Source: an uncultured Bacteroidales bacterium
GTDB taxonomy: Bacteria; Bacteroidota; Bacteroidia; Bacteroidales; P3
NCBI GenBank assembly: GCA_900317285.1
Contig: ONGA01000008.1
Span: 62,001 to 126,000, forward strand
DNA: 64,000 nucleotides
Reading direction: 5' to 3'
Shown: positions 1 to 9,700 of the stretch, one piece after another
How the letters are laid out: each line of letters starts with the position of its first letter
Numbering within the stretch: the first letter of the stretch is position 1
The notes under the pieces: model-generated
Databases searched by the model: none
What the model was told of the DNA's origin: nothing
What the model saw: the letters and a program-made list of their open reading frames with translations, nothing else
Program-made: the position numbers and the translations under genes

Positions 1-3000
1 AGTGTCACCATCGCGGACTCCATTGGTGACCGCTCCTACACTGCCACCTGGACGCCCCATATCTATGCTATAAATTACAACCTCAATGGTGGCAGTGTGT
101 CTACTCCCAATCCCTCCACATATATTATCGAGAGCACCGACATCACCCTCGCCAACCCCACCCGCGACGGCTACACTTTCGCCGGTTGGACAGGCACCGG
201 CCTCGATTCAGCGACCATGAGCGTCACCATAGAGCAAGGCTCCACGGGAGACCGTTCCTACACCGCCATCTGGACCCCCACCGTCTACACCATCACCTAC
301 AATCTCAACGGCGGTAGCGCCGCCAACCCCACTTCCTACACCATCGAGAGCAGCGACATCACCCTCGCCAATCCCACCCGCACGGGATACACCTTTGCTG
401 GCTGGACAGGCACCGACCTCGATTCGGCGACCCTGAGCGTCACCATCGAGCATGGTTCCACCGGCGACCGCTCCTATACTGCTACCTGGACCATCAACGT
501 CTATACCATTAGTTACGACCTCGCCGACGGTAGTGTGGCTACCCCCAATCCCACCTCATATACCGTCGAGAGTGCCGACATCACACTCACCAATCCCACC
601 CGTGATGGCTACACCTTCGCGGGCTGGACAGGCACCGACCTTGATGCGGCGACCCTGAGCGTCACCATCGAGCATGGTTCCACGGGCAACCGCTCCTACA
701 CCGCCACATGGGTCATCAATTTCCCAATCACATACGACCTTGCAGGTGGCAGCGTAGCCACCCCCAACCCGGTCTACTACACCGTCTTGAGCGATGACAT
801 CACACTTGTTAACCCCACCCGCACGGGCTACACTTTCCTTGGCTGGTTAGGTACAGGCCTCACCGAACTTACCATGAGTGTCACCATACCGCACGGCTCC
901 ACCGGTGACCGCACCTACACCGCTGCCTGGTCCTTGGACGCCCCCTACAGCTACGACTTTGAGGACGGCGACGGCTGGTTCTACTGGCAGTCCCTTTCTG
1001 GGAACAACAGGATAGGTCTGGGTGGCGCCAGTCACGGTGGCTTAGGTTTCCTGAAGTTTGAAGGTTCTACCTCCAATATTGTGGCGCTGCCGATCTTCAA
1101 CACCGCCGCCTCCAGTCTGAGTCTCTCTTTCTGGACGAGACCGGAGGCTTCTTACAATAACTATTGCGGCACCTTCTCGGTAGGCTACCTCACCGACCCC
1201 GCCGATACAGCCACCTTCGTCGCCCTCAGGACATACAACTCCACAGATTGGACGCCGATAGGCCATCGCCGCAAGGTGGTCAACTTCGAAGGCGTCCCCG
1301 ACGGTGTTCGCCTCGCCTTCCGCCACAACCCCACCATCAACTACTATGGTTGGTTTGTCGACGATGTGGAGGTGACGGCTCCCGGCTGCTTCCCCCCCGA
1401 GGATCTGGCCGTGAGCAATATTGGTGTGGGCGCAGCCACCTTCAATTGGCTGGCCGCCACCGGCACCCAGTGGGAGTACGCCCTCGTCGCCAATGCCGCT
1501 GCCGACTATACCCCCACCGACGGTGACTTCAGCGGCACTTATGCAGCCTCACAATCAGGCACGCAATCAATCACCTTCAGTACCCTCGACGAATACACCC
1601 CCTACGCCTTCTTCCTGCGCCGCGTCTGCAGCGAAGAGAACAAGAGCGAAGTCGAGTCGGTGCGCTTCCGCACCCGGATGACGCCCACGGCGCTGCCCTA
1701 TACCGACGACTTCGAGACGTCGAACGGCTGGACGCTGGAGAACGGCACCCTTGCCAACCAATGGGTTTGGGGCACGGCAGCACACGACGACGGGACCAAG
1801 TCGCTTTACATCTCGAACGACGGCGGCGCCACCAACGCCTATTCCGTCGACACCACCATGGTCGTCTATGCCTGGAAGACCTTCTCCTTCGAGGCCGGCA
1901 AGTATGAATTCTCCTATGACTGGCGAGCAATAGGCGAACAGTACTGCGATTATCTGCGCGTGGCCCTGGCGCCCGACGGCACCGAGTTTAATGCCGACGC
2001 AGCTGTATCGGATTTAGTTGATTACTATAGCTTGCCCAGCGGCTGGATAGCCCTCGACGGCGGAAAGCAGCTATATGGATGGGAAGGGTGGCGCCATTTC
2101 GTCACCGACCTCATCACTCTCGCTGCCGGCACCTACAAGATGGTCTTCGTCTGGAGAAACGATGGCGCTTATGAAAGTAATCCCCCTGCCGCCATCGACA
2201 ATGTGCGCATTGTGAAGCAGAAGCGCTTCGTCACCGCCGGCAGCTGGGACAACGCCGCCAACTGGGAACCCGCCGGTGTGCCTGGCGCCGATGAGAATGT
2301 CTATATCGAGGCCGCCGCCGTTATTCCCGCCGGATATATAGCCGTCTGCGACCACGCTGATATCAACGGCGGCAGCGTCACCGTCGCCGACGGCGGGCAG
2401 CTGGTGTGCAACAGCGACTTCCCCGTCACGGTGCAGAAGAACGTCACCGCCGGTCGGTGGAACGGCATCAGCGGCCTACACAACGTCTGGAATCTGTCGC
2501 CCCTCACCTCCGATGTCGCCTACGACCTCTTCGGCTACGACGAGGAGCACGCCCAATGGCTCAACCAGAAGGCCGGCGACGATGCCGCAGGCTTCAATAA
2601 CTTGAGATACTTTACGGGCTACATTTACCGTCGTGCTGCCAGCGCCACCATCAACCTGGCGACACACAACTATAATGGAAATTGGTCTTTTAATTACTTT
2701 GCCAGCTGCAGCGACGACGCGCTGCGGGGCTTCAACCTGGCAGGCAACCCCTGCACCCACGACATCTACTTTGGCACCGGCATCGTTGTCCGGAGTGGTT
2801 CCATAGCCCCGGGCTTCTACACCCTCAATGCCGACGGCACCTGGCGCGCCCACACCACCGCCGACCCCATCCACGTGGCCGAGGCCTTTCTCATACAGGT
2901 CACCACCGACAATGCCGTTCTCTATTTCGAAAACACCAACGCCGCCCCGGCGCAGTCCAAGGCCGCCCCGGCAGCCACCCTCGCCTTTGCCGTCAAGGGC

Positions 3001-3579
3001 GGCGGGCACGAAGATGTGGCTTACGCCATGATGGGCGACATGGGCTTAATGGGCAGTATGGGTTTGCGGAAGATGCCGCACCTCAACGCCGAGGCCCCCA
3101 GCCTCAGCATCGACGGCTATGCCATCGCCACGCTCGGCGACACTGCCCAGGCCTTCTCGCTGACGCTCATCGCCCAGCCCGGCGAATACTCAATAGGGCT
3201 AATGGGTCTAATGGGCGATATGGGCAATGTGGGCTACTGTCACCTTGTTGACAAGGTGGCGGGCCGCGACATCGACCTGCTGCGCGACAGCAGCTACACA
3301 TTCACGGTAGCCGCCGGTTCGGCCAGCGGCCGCTTCCTCGTGAAGCTGTCGCCCACGGCAGACGGGGTCATCCGCACATCCAGATTCGCCCGCTGGGACG
3401 GCGACCGCCTGGTCGTCAGCGGCGAGGGCACGCTGGAAGCCTACGACGTGATGGGACGGAAGATTTCGGAATTCGGAATTCGGAATTCGGAAACCAGTAT
3501 CAACAAATCCACATTCCCGGGCACAGGAGTCTATATCCTCCGCCTCGGCGGCGAATCGCAGAAGATTGTAATTAGGTAA
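1..3579 (+). CDS. T9SS-secreted repeat adhesin, 5' partial
   Basis: The frame is open from base 1, so the N-terminus lies outside the window; 1192 residues are visible. Nucleotides 1 to about 945 encode one partial and four full copies of a roughly 73-residue InlB B-repeat (Listeria-Bacteroides repeat), each with GYTFAGW and a DRSYTA.W end. Two jelly-roll regions of the cleaved-adhesin/choice-of-anchor-J type follow (about 946-1380 and 1684-2215), separated by an Fn3-like stretch. The last 65 or so residues look like a T9SS type A sorting domain (YDVMGRKI, then GVYILRLGG and a basic end). It is probably secreted by the PorU/PorV system encoded at 51.6-56.1 kb and fixed to the cell surface. 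Oddities are two 9-nt repeat tracts (3031-3066, 3193-3237) giving Met-Gly-rich peptides and one 7-nt tract (3465-3492) inside the sorting domain. The ligand is unknown. Confidence 0.85.
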   Translation, partial: SVTIADSIGDRSYTATWTPHIYAINYNLNGGSVSTPNPSTYIIESTDITLANPTRDGYTFAGWTGTGLDSATMSVTIEQGSTGDRSYTAIWTPTVYTITYNLNGGSAANPTSYTIESSDITLANPTRTGYTFAGWTGTDLDSATLSVTIEHGSTGDRSYTATWTINVYTISYDLADGSVATPNPTSYTVESADITLTNPTRDGYTFAGWTGTDLDAATLSVTIEHGSTGNRSYTATWVINFPITYDLAGGSVATPNPVYYTVLSDDITLVNPTRTGYTFLGWLGTGLTELTMSVTIPHGSTGDRTYTAAWSLDAPYSYDFEDGDGWFYWQSLSGNNRIGLGGASHGGLGFLKFEGSTSNIVALPIFNTAASSLSLSFWTRPEASYNNYCGTFSVGYLTDPADTATFVALRTYNSTDWTPIGHRRKVVNFEGVPDGVRLAFRHNPTINYYGWFVDDVEVTAPGCFPPEDLAVSNIGVGAATFNWLAATGTQWEYALVANAAADYTPTDGDFSGTYAASQSGTQSITFSTLDEYTPYAFFLRRVCSEENKSEVESVRFRTRMTPTALPYTDDFETSNGWTLENGTLANQWVWGTAAHDDGTKSLYISNDGGATNAYSVDTTMVVYAWKTFSFEAGKYEFSYDWRAIGEQYCDYLRVALAPDGTEFNADAAVSDLVDYYSLPSGWIALDGGKQLYGWEGWRHFVTDLITLAAGTYKMVFVWRNDGAYESNPPAAIDNVRIVKQKRFVTAGSWDNAANWEPAGVPGADENVYIEAAAVIPAGYIAVCDHADINGGSVTVADGGQLVCNSDFPVTVQKNVTAGRWNGISGLHNVWNLSPLTSDVAYDLFGYDEEHAQWLNQKAGDDAAGFNNLRYFTGYIYRRAASATINLATHNYNGNWSFNYFASCSDDALRGFNLAGNPCTHDIYFGTGIVVRSGSIAPGFYTLNADGTWRAHTTADPIHVAEAFLIQVTTDNAVLYFENTNAAPAQSKAAPAATLAFAVKGGGHEDVAYAMMGDMGLMGSMGLRKMPHLNAEAPSLSIDGYAIATLGDTAQAFSLTLIAQPGEYSIGLMGLMGDMGNVGYCHLVDKVAGRDIDLLRDSSYTFTVAAGSASGRFLVKLSPTADGVIRTSRFARWDGDRLVVSGEGTLEAYDVMGRKISEFGIRNSETSINKSTFPGTGVYILRLGGESQKIVIR

Positions 3580-3621
3580 GGTTTAAGGTTTAAAGTTTAA
3601 GGTTTAAGGTTTAAAGTTTAA
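3580..3621. repeat. 7-nt phrase repeat, 6 units of GGTTTAA type
   Basis: Six imperfect tandem heptamers (GGTTTAA or AGTTTAA) fill the gap between the adhesin stop codon and the next gene. The same heptamer family recurs at 6649-6690 and, reverse-complemented, at 20370-20411. No stem-loop is evident. Confidence 0.9.
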
Positions 3622-3648
3622 AGAATAATGTATCAATCGATATTTGCA

Positions 3649-4557
3649 ATGAAGACTAACACAATAATAATGATAGCGGCCTTGGCGGCGATGTTCGCTG
3701 GCTGCGGTAAAGAGAGCGAAGGCGACGGCTGCATAAAGCTTTCCGCCGAGCGCATGGCCATGGGCGGCAGCAAGGTCGTCATGGACCCCGACAATGTCAA
3801 TGGCGCCTCGTGGGTGGCCGACGAGCAGATTGACCTCAACGGCTCCCCATGCACCATCAAGGGCAACAGCACCGACGGCTTCTACCTCGACGGCATGGAC
3901 CCCCTGGCTGTAGACATGTATGCCGTCTATCCCGCCGCCGTCAACGCCGGCGGCAACCACATCGCGGTCTCCAACAACGGCGCTACGGCCTGCGGCGTCA
4001 ACATCCACTCGCTGAGCGTCGAATTTGTCGACGGCAACAGCCAGAAGGTCGTATTCCCCATGGCTGCCAAAGCCGTCGCCCACAGCGGCGGCCTCGGCTT
4101 CCGCCACCTCACCGGCGGCATCCGCCTGACGCTGAAGAACACCCGGACGGACGCCGACCTCGACGTGGCGCGCCTCGTGGTGACGGCCACCACCGCCGCT
4201 GGCGAGCCCGCCATCTACAAGGACCTCTGTCCCACGGAGGACGGCTGGAACCCCAGCCTGCTCCCGGATGTCCCCTCGGGCGAGGTGGGCGAGATCAGTG
4301 GAGACCAGTATGTCCAGTTTATTTCCGACATGACCCTCTACCTCAAGGACGGCAGCCACGACTACAAGACCATCGCCCGCGACAACGGCACCATCACCTT
4401 CTGTATGCCGCTGCTCGCCCGCGAGATCAAGTACCTCACCATCAAGGGCTACTCCTCTGCCGATGACCTGCTCTTCACCAAGACCAAGACCCTCGAGGAA
4501 GCGACCCCCATCCTGCGCAACTGCATGTACAATATCCGCAGCATTGAGATTCAGTAG
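3649..4557 (+). CDS. fimbrillin-like surface lipoprotein
   Basis: This 302-residue protein starts at the ATG at 3649. An in-frame ATG 21 nt upstream would add residues before the signal peptide, so the later start is preferred. The N-terminus is a lipoprotein signal with lipobox MFAGC (Cys 18). The body is beta-rich and repeatedly carries the layout of Bacteroidales fimbrillin-like lipoproteins: an early 'W.ADEQI' segment, a 'VDMYAVYPA' strand, an 'FRHLTGGIRLTLKN' strand and a C-terminal 'NCMYNIRSIEI' strand. Members of that family are pilus subunits or pilus-associated anchors processed at the outer membrane. It lies directly after the T9SS adhesin and before a 58-aa gene, suggesting a surface-structure locus. 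Family membership is by overall pattern only. Confidence 0.55.
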   Translation: MKTNTIIMIAALAAMFAGCGKESEGDGCIKLSAERMAMGGSKVVMDPDNVNGASWVADEQIDLNGSPCTIKGNSTDGFYLDGMDPLAVDMYAVYPAAVNAGGNHIAVSNNGATACGVNIHSLSVEFVDGNSQKVVFPMAAKAVAHSGGLGFRHLTGGIRLTLKNTRTDADLDVARLVVTATTAAGEPAIYKDLCPTEDGWNPSLLPDVPSGEVGEISGDQYVQFISDMTLYLKDGSHDYKTIARDNGTITFCMPLLAREIKYLTIKGYSSADDLLFTKTKTLEEATPILRNCMYNIRSIEIQ

Positions 4558-4617
4558 TTAGAGAAGTTAAGAAGTTAGAGAAGTTAAGAAGTTAGAGAAG
4601 TTAAGTAGTTAAGAAGT
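4557..4617. repeat. 8/9-nt phrase repeat (AGTTAGAGA/AGTTAAGA)
   Basis: Alternating 9- and 8-nt units form a 17-nt higher-order repeat present about three times, starting at the stop codon of the lipoprotein gene. It belongs to the window-wide phrase-repeat class. Confidence 0.85.
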
Positions 4618-4668
4618 TAAAGCCAATTGCATTTGTTGGTGCATTTTTGAAAAATCAAGTTTATTGTC

Positions 4669-4845
4669 ATGAACAAGAAACAATATACAGCTCCCGTGTT
4701 GACCGTGGTGGAATTCAAGGTTGAGAGAGGCTATGCCTCCAGCATGCTCCGTTTCTCGATGGAACAGGAGACCCTGTTCAACGACCAGGGCCAGGAGAAC
4801 TGGAACGAGGGCGGCAATCTCTTCGGCGGCGACTGGGACTACTGA
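4669..4845 (+). CDS. 58-aa small protein downstream of fimbrillin-like gene
   Basis: An ATG at 4669 opens a 58-codon frame ending TGA at 4845. The product begins MNKKQYTAPVLTVVEF and ends in an acidic, Gly/Asn/Trp-rich tail (NLFGGDWDY). It has no signal peptide or membrane segment. The N-terminal K-K-x-Y-x-x-P-x-L-x-V-V-x-F pattern followed by a variable acidic tail resembles a class of short Bacteroidales proteins I have seen next to surface-lipoprotein genes; no function is known to me. Coding support comes from position: it is followed 15 nt later by a strong terminator hairpin, and it lies in the same direction as the two surface genes. It could be a peptide product or an assembly factor; that is a guess. 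Confidence 0.65.
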   Translation: MNKKQYTAPVLTVVEFKVERGYASSMLRFSMEQETLFNDQGQENWNEGGNLFGGDWDY

Positions 4846-4860
4846 AGAGCAAAAAAAAAT

Positions 4861-4890
4861 CCCCTGCCGCAAAAGTCATCGCGGCAGGGG
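4861..4890. terminator. bidirectional intrinsic terminator
   Basis: A perfect 10-bp stem (CCCCTGCCGC with GCGGCAGGGG) and a 10-nt loop lie between two converging genes. An A-run precedes it and a T-rich stretch follows, so it can serve both strands. Confidence 0.85.
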
Positions 4891-4917
4891 AGGTTCCCTT
4901 TTCTTTCCTATGCAGGA

Positions 4918-5346
4918 TTAGTGGTGGAGCCAGTAGATGGCGAAATCGTGGAGGAAGTCCTTGATTTCGGTGGTCCAGCGGTGGTCGAGGTTGCCATCGA
5001 TGGTGCAGTTGCCGTTGAGGTCGAAGTGGACAGTTCCGACGAAGTGGATGACGTCGACGGGCTGGTCGACGGTGCCGAGGGCGTGGTGGAACTTGATGTC
5101 GAACTTGATGCCTCTTCTGCCGAGGAGCTTGTAGGAGCCCCAAGCAGTCCAGATGGTGTTGTTCTGGTCGGTGAAGTTCATCTCATGGATGGGGAAGGTA
5201 TAAGGATCGTTGACGTCGCTTTTGGTTACGCGTTCGTTTTGGGGGTTGACGACGTCGTTCTCCTTGTCGCATGAGACGAAGGCGAGGCTGGCGAAAGCCA
5301 TCAGGGCGGCGAGGGCCACCGAATAAAATTTGATAGATCTTTTCAT
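4918..5346 (-). CDS. small lipoprotein, tandem paralogue 3
   Basis: This 142-residue protein has a lipoprotein signal with lipobox FVSC (Cys 26) followed by DKENDVVNPQ. It is the last of three tandem genes whose N-termini share the pattern MK-x3-K-x3-VALAA-x-M and FVSC(D/E)KEND. Its mature part resembles the third copy (5893-6327) more than the middle one: both have an FTD..... W..WG segment, D-x-KFHHA and a C-terminal helix with DFA.Y. The function is unrecognised. The mature domain is mostly beta with one C-terminal amphipathic helix. A terminator lies just downstream at 4861-4890. Confidence 0.75.
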   Translation of the reverse strand: MKRSIKFYSVALAALMAFASLAFVSCDKENDVVNPQNERVTKSDVNDPYTFPIHEMNFTDQNNTIWTAWGSYKLLGRRGIKFDIKFHHALGTVDQPVDVIHFVGTVHFDLNGNCTIDGNLDHRWTTEIKDFLHDFAIYWLHH

Positions 5347-5401
5347 CGTGTTTTGATTTTTATTGGTTTGTGTTTAATGGAATCAGCTTGCGCTGGGATG
5401 A

Positions 5402-5824
5402 TTATTCATACAGCAGGTGCTTCGTGTATTCGCGCAAGACGAACCAGACCAAGCGAGAGGGCTCCTCGCCGTCGGGGAAAAGCATGAATTGACCGGGTCT
5501 GCAAGAGAAGTCCCACACAGCCTTGCCTTTATAGTAATAGGTATGATCGTCGCCGCGCTGTTTGAATTTAACCTCCAGATAGACGCCGTTGCGGCCACCG
5601 TTGACGTTGAGCCACTGGCCGGTGCCACGCATGCTCCAGGTGCGTCCCATCGAGTCGGTGAAGCGCTCGTTGATTTGGAACTGCAGAGTCTTGGCGCCGT
5701 TGGCGACCTGCTCGGTCTTGGGGGTGACGGCATCGTTTTCCTTTTCGCAGGAGACGAAGGTGAGGCTGGAGACAGCCATGATGGCGGCGAGGGCCACGGG
5801 AACGGTTTTGATGGTGTGTTTCAT
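5402..5824 (-). CDS. small lipoprotein, tandem paralogue 2
   Basis: This 140-residue protein has lipobox FVSC (Cys 26) and then EKENDAVTPK, matching its two neighbours. The mature domain has diverged. It keeps FTDSMGRTW (compare FTD...... W in the neighbours), a strand ending EVKFKQ, and a C-terminal helix, but lacks the KFHHA motif. The gap to the next gene is 55 bp, so the three genes could share a transcript starting upstream of 6327. No family is recognised. The divergence of the mature parts against near-constant signal regions suggests duplication followed by diversification. Confidence 0.75.
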   Translation of the reverse strand: MKHTIKTVPVALAAIMAVSSLTFVSCEKENDAVTPKTEQVANGAKTLQFQINERFTDSMGRTWSMRGTGQWLNVNGGRNGVYLEVKFKQRGDDHTYYYKGKAVWDFSCRPGQFMLFPDGEEPSRLVWFVLREYTKHLLYE

Positions 5825-5830
5825 TGTTTA

Positions 5831-5872
5831 ATTAAGGTTTAATGTTTACGGTTTACGGTTTACGGTTCTTTG
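5831..5872. repeat. 7-nt phrase repeat (GGTTTAC type)
   Basis: Several imperfect GGTTTAA/GGTTTAC/GTTTAAT heptamers fill the short spacer between two tandem lipoprotein genes. Confidence 0.8.
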
Positions 5873-5892
5873 TTTCAGATTTATATTCGGGT

Positions 5893-6327
5893 TCAGATGC
5901 GGAGGAGGTATCTGGCGAAGTCGCTGAGGAACTGCTCAAGTTCGGGGGTCAGGCGGAAGGTGGCGCCATAGATGCGGTAGTTGCCCTCGTCGTCGAATTT
6001 GATGGTGCCGATGTAGTGCCACTCTCGCTCACGCTGGTTGGCGGAAGAGAAGGCATGGTGGAACTTGATGTCAAGTTCGATAACATGACCCGGCTCAAGA
6101 ATATGGCCGTAACCACCCCAAAGATACCAGGCCATACCACTGCCATCGGTGAAATACTGGGGATCGATGGGAAAGATTCTGCGCTGCTCGGAGGTGTTTT
6201 TGGTTGTCACCTGACCGTTCTGGGGTTCAACTGCGTCGTTCTCCTTGTCGCAGGAGACGAAGGCAATGCTGCCGATGGTCATCATGGCTGCGAGAGCCAC
6301 CGAATAGAACTTGAATGAATGTTTCAT
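5893..6327 (-). CDS. small lipoprotein, tandem paralogue 1
   Basis: This 144-residue protein is the first gene of the tandem set in transcription order. It has lipobox FVSC (Cys 26) and DKENDAVEPQ directly after. The mature part contains YFTDGSGMAWYLWGG, ELDIKFHHAF, a 'HYIGTIKFDDEGNYRIYG' beta segment and a final helix LEQFLSDFARYLL. No characterised family is recognised. The tandem arrangement, shared lipidation signal and variable mature regions suggest a surface or periplasmic lipoprotein family specific to this lineage. The long AT-rich spacer upstream probably holds the promoter. Confidence 0.75.
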   Translation of the reverse strand: MKHSFKFYSVALAAMMTIGSIAFVSCDKENDAVEPQNGQVTTKNTSEQRRIFPIDPQYFTDGSGMAWYLWGGYGHILEPGHVIELDIKFHHAFSSANQREREWHYIGTIKFDDEGNYRIYGATFRLTPELEQFLSDFARYLLRI

Positions 6328-6551
6328 TTTTTTTGGTTTTTTTGGATTTGATAATGTTTTATGTTTTGGGTTTGGAGGGAAGGACCGTTTTCCTGTGCCC
6401 CTCTACTTAATTAGTTGCAAAAAATGCAAAAAAGTAACACGAAAAATGAAAATTTTTTGCATTTGCAGTGTAAGGTGCTGATTGCTAGTGTTTAAAAATA
6501 TGGGTGTGGGACGAAGGATAGGAGAAAGTGGGACGAAATCCGGAAAAAACG

Positions 6552-6639
6552 CCTCCTATGGTTGTACTACCATTCTCCTATACTTCTCCTTGGGTTCTCC
6601 TATGATGCGTATATGATGCTTCTTAGTTGCTCCTATGTC
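6552..6639. repeat. 11-nt periodic array, 8 units
   Basis: Eight consecutive imperfect 11-mers can be read without gaps, e.g. TCTCCTATACT, TCTCCTTGGGT, TCTCCTATGAT, GCTCCTATGTC. The last contains CTCCTATGTC, the complement of the decamer GACATAGGAG seen at 18694, 56281 and 56292. Confidence 0.8.
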
Positions 6640-6648
6640 AGGGGGTGC

Positions 6649-6690
6649 GGTTTAAGGTTTACGGTTTACGGTTTAGGGTTTACGGTTTAA
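6649..6690. repeat. 7-nt phrase repeat, 6 units
   Basis: Six heptamers (GGTTTAA, GGTTTAC x3, GGTTTAG, GGTTTAA) lie in strict 7-nt register next to the 11-nt array. Confidence 0.9.
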
Positions 6691-6705
6691 GGGGGGGCAA
6701 TGGAA

Positions 6706-6737
6706 AAGCCGCCGCCTCTGGGAGGGGGCGGCGGCTT
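6706..6737 (-). terminator. terminator of the glucan synthase gene
   Basis: An 11-bp GC-rich stem (AAGCCGCCGCC with GGCGGCGGCTT) lies 16 nt past the minus-strand stop codon. On the minus strand the stem is followed by TTTT. Confidence 0.7.
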
Positions 6738-6752
6738 GGCGAAGGGTGTTTT

Positions 6753-9700
6753 TTAATGGATGGTCAACTCGTGTTGCTGGCCGTCGTCGACGAGGTCGAT
6801 GGTCGTCGTGGGTGTCTGTGCGGACTGCCGCTCGTACCTGATGATGTACAGGGTGCCGCTGCTTCCCTCCTTCCGCGGGTCGATGTAGCGGTAGCGGAGG
6901 GTGAACGAGTTCCATTCCGAGGGGATGCGCGGCTCGATGGTCAGCCGGTCGCCCTCCTTGCGGAGACCGAGAATGTTCTCGATGCCGGTCTTGTAGGCCC
7001 ACGATGCCGAGCCCGTGTACCAGGTCCAGCCGCCGCGACCCGGATGCTGCGGGTTGCTGTAGATGTCGGCGGCGATGCAGTAGGGCTCCACCTTGTATTT
7101 CAGCACGTCGGCCAGCGAGTTGGTGCGGTGGATGGGGTTGATGAGCGAATAGAGGTAGTACGCCATGTCGTAGCGCCCCTCCTTCAGCTGCGCCATGATG
7201 TACCACATGGCGCCGTGGGTGTACTGGCCGCCGTTCTCGCGCACGCCCACGGGATAGTTCATGATGTAGCCCGGCGAGGGCTTCGAACTCTGGAAGGCGG
7301 GCGTGAGCAGCTGGATGATTTCGTGCTCGCGGTTCACCAGGCGGTTGTCGGTCTCCCGCATCACGCTCACTTTCTGCTCCTGTGTGGCGACATCGGTGAG
7401 GATGCTCCACGCCTGGCTGATGAGGTCGATCTGGCATTCCGTATTGTTGCGCGAGCCCATGGGGTCGCCGTTGTCGTAGTAGGCGCGGAGGAACCAGGCA
7501 CCGTCCCAGGCCGTGCGCTGGATGGCGTCGACGAGGCTCTTGCGGTATGCCGCCAGCTCCTCGCAGTAGGAGAGGTCGGTCTGGCTCGAAAGCTGCGAGT
7601 GCAGGGTGGAGAGCTCGATCATCTTCGGCAGCAGGTCGGCGAGGAAGAAGGCTACCCATACGCTCTCGCCCTTGCCCTCGACGCCGACGGTGGACATGCC
7701 GTCGTTCCAGTCGCCGCAGCCCATCAGCGGCAGGCCGTGGATGCCCTTGCGGCTCATGGCGCGGTTCACGGCGCGGCACAGGTGCTCGTACAGCGAGGCC
7801 CTCTCGGGACTCTCGGCGTAGTTCATACCTCTCTCCGCCTCGCCGGGGGCCAGCTGGTCGGCCTGGCAGAAAGGCACCTCTTCCAGCAGGATGGTGGCGT
7901 CGCCGGTGACTTTCACGTACTGGTAGGTGACAAAGACAAGCCACAGGTAGTCGTCGCTGAAGGTGGTGCGGGCACCCAGTTTCATGCTCTCGTGCCACCA
8001 GTGCAGCACGTCGCCCTCGGCGAACTGGTGTGCCGCATGGTCGAGAATCTGCCGCCGCGCGTAGGCGGGGTCGCTGTAGAGCACCGACATCACGTCCTGC
8101 AGCTGGTCGCGGAATCCCGTGGCGCCACCCACCTGGTAGAAACCGGCACGCGCGAAGAGGCGCGAGGAGTAGACCTGGTAGAGGTACCAGCGGTTGAGCA
8201 TCATGTTCAGGCTCTCGTCGGGAGTCTCCACCTGAATGAAGCCGAGCTTGCGCTCCCAGTAGGCGACAACGCGGTCGAACTCGCCGTTGATTTGAGGTAA
8301 GAGGTAAGAACTATGAGGTAAGAGGTTTGCAGCCTCGTTCTTGCTTTCCACGGCGATGATGAATGCCAGCTCCTTCTCTTCCTTGGCGGGGATGTCGAAC
8401 GTGAGCCCGAGGCGTTTGCGGTTGGGGTAGTTGAGGCTGATGTCGTCGAGATGCTCGGTGGCGGTGATACGGATCACCTGGTCGTGGTAGATGGGGTGAT
8501 AGACGTTGCGTACCAGTAGGCTGTTGCTCTGCTCGTCCCATTCGGAGTAGAGGTAGCGGGCCGTCTGCTCCTCGCTCATGCCGAGGACGAGCTTGTAGAC
8601 CATGTCGAGCTGCACCTGCAAGGGGGCGTCGCTCTTGTTGCCCACCCTGATCTGGTAGTATTTCTCGGGTTTGTCGCAAGCCACAAAGACGCGCACCGCG
8701 ACAGACATGTCGTCGTAGTCGGCGTCGAAGGCTGACCAGCCTTGGCCGTGGCGTGCGGTGGCGGGGACAAATTGGTGCTTGTTGATGAGGAGCATCTCGC
8801 TGGCGGTGTCGCGCACGATGTCGTTGCTCCAGCCGGTGAGTTTGAACTGCTGGGCGTTGTGGGCATAGGTGAATCCCGCCATGGTGGAGCTCACGATGCA
8901 GCCGAAATGCTGCTCGTTGGCGATGACGTTCACCCAGGGCATGGGGGTGTTGGTGTTGGTCACCACATAGTCGCGCCCGTTATTATCGAACCCGCCATAT
9001 TGGTTATAGAACTTCAGGTCGCTCCACACGCGGAACTCCTTGCGGGGTTTGAGTACGGGGTATTCAATCTTGTCCTGATAGTGCTGGTTGGCGACTTCCA
9101 GGCGCCGCAGCTGTTGCGTGATGGTGATGCCCTCGTTGGCTTTGAAGGTGAGGCGCGCCACGGTGTGCAGCAGGATGCGCTCGGCTTCGCTGAGGTCGTT
9201 GCCGTTGAGCACGAACACCTTGCCTGCATCGCTGTGCTCGGCCCACAGGTGCTCGGTATTCGCCATTCCCTGGATGAAGTGGGTTACGCCCTCGCGTTCC
9301 TGCTCCGGGGCGTCGTTGATGAATACCATGTCGAGCAGCAGGCCGTGGATTTTGAAATATTCGAAAGCCCGCAGCATTTCTTTCGCGAAGCCCGAATGGT
9401 CCATGGAGTCGATTTCCATGAGGAGAATTGACAGGTCGCCGCTGATGCCGAAGCGCCACAGGCTGCTCTGCGAGAGGGTGTTCTGTGCCAATATCGCCTG
9501 ACGGTCGTTGCCGAGGGTGGCGGTTTGCGCCATGTATTTCGAGATGCTGCCGTAGAGGCGCATCTGGCTGCCCTTGAGGAGTGACAGGCTGGTACGCATG
9601 TTGTTGAATACCGATGCTGTCTTGAAGGCATGCTCCACATCCACAGGACTCTGGTACTGTTCCACCAGTTGCAGCAGGTGCTCTTTGGATTTCGAGAATC

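Larger units (their letters stand above)
6328..6705. other. intergenic spacer with 11-nt and 7-nt repeat arrays
   Basis: No gene was found here. From the lipoprotein start outward it holds an AT-rich stretch (about 6410-6500) likely to contain the promoter, then a block of eight 11-nt units (6552-6639), then six 7-nt units (6649-6690), then the glucan-synthase terminator. Confidence 0.7.
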
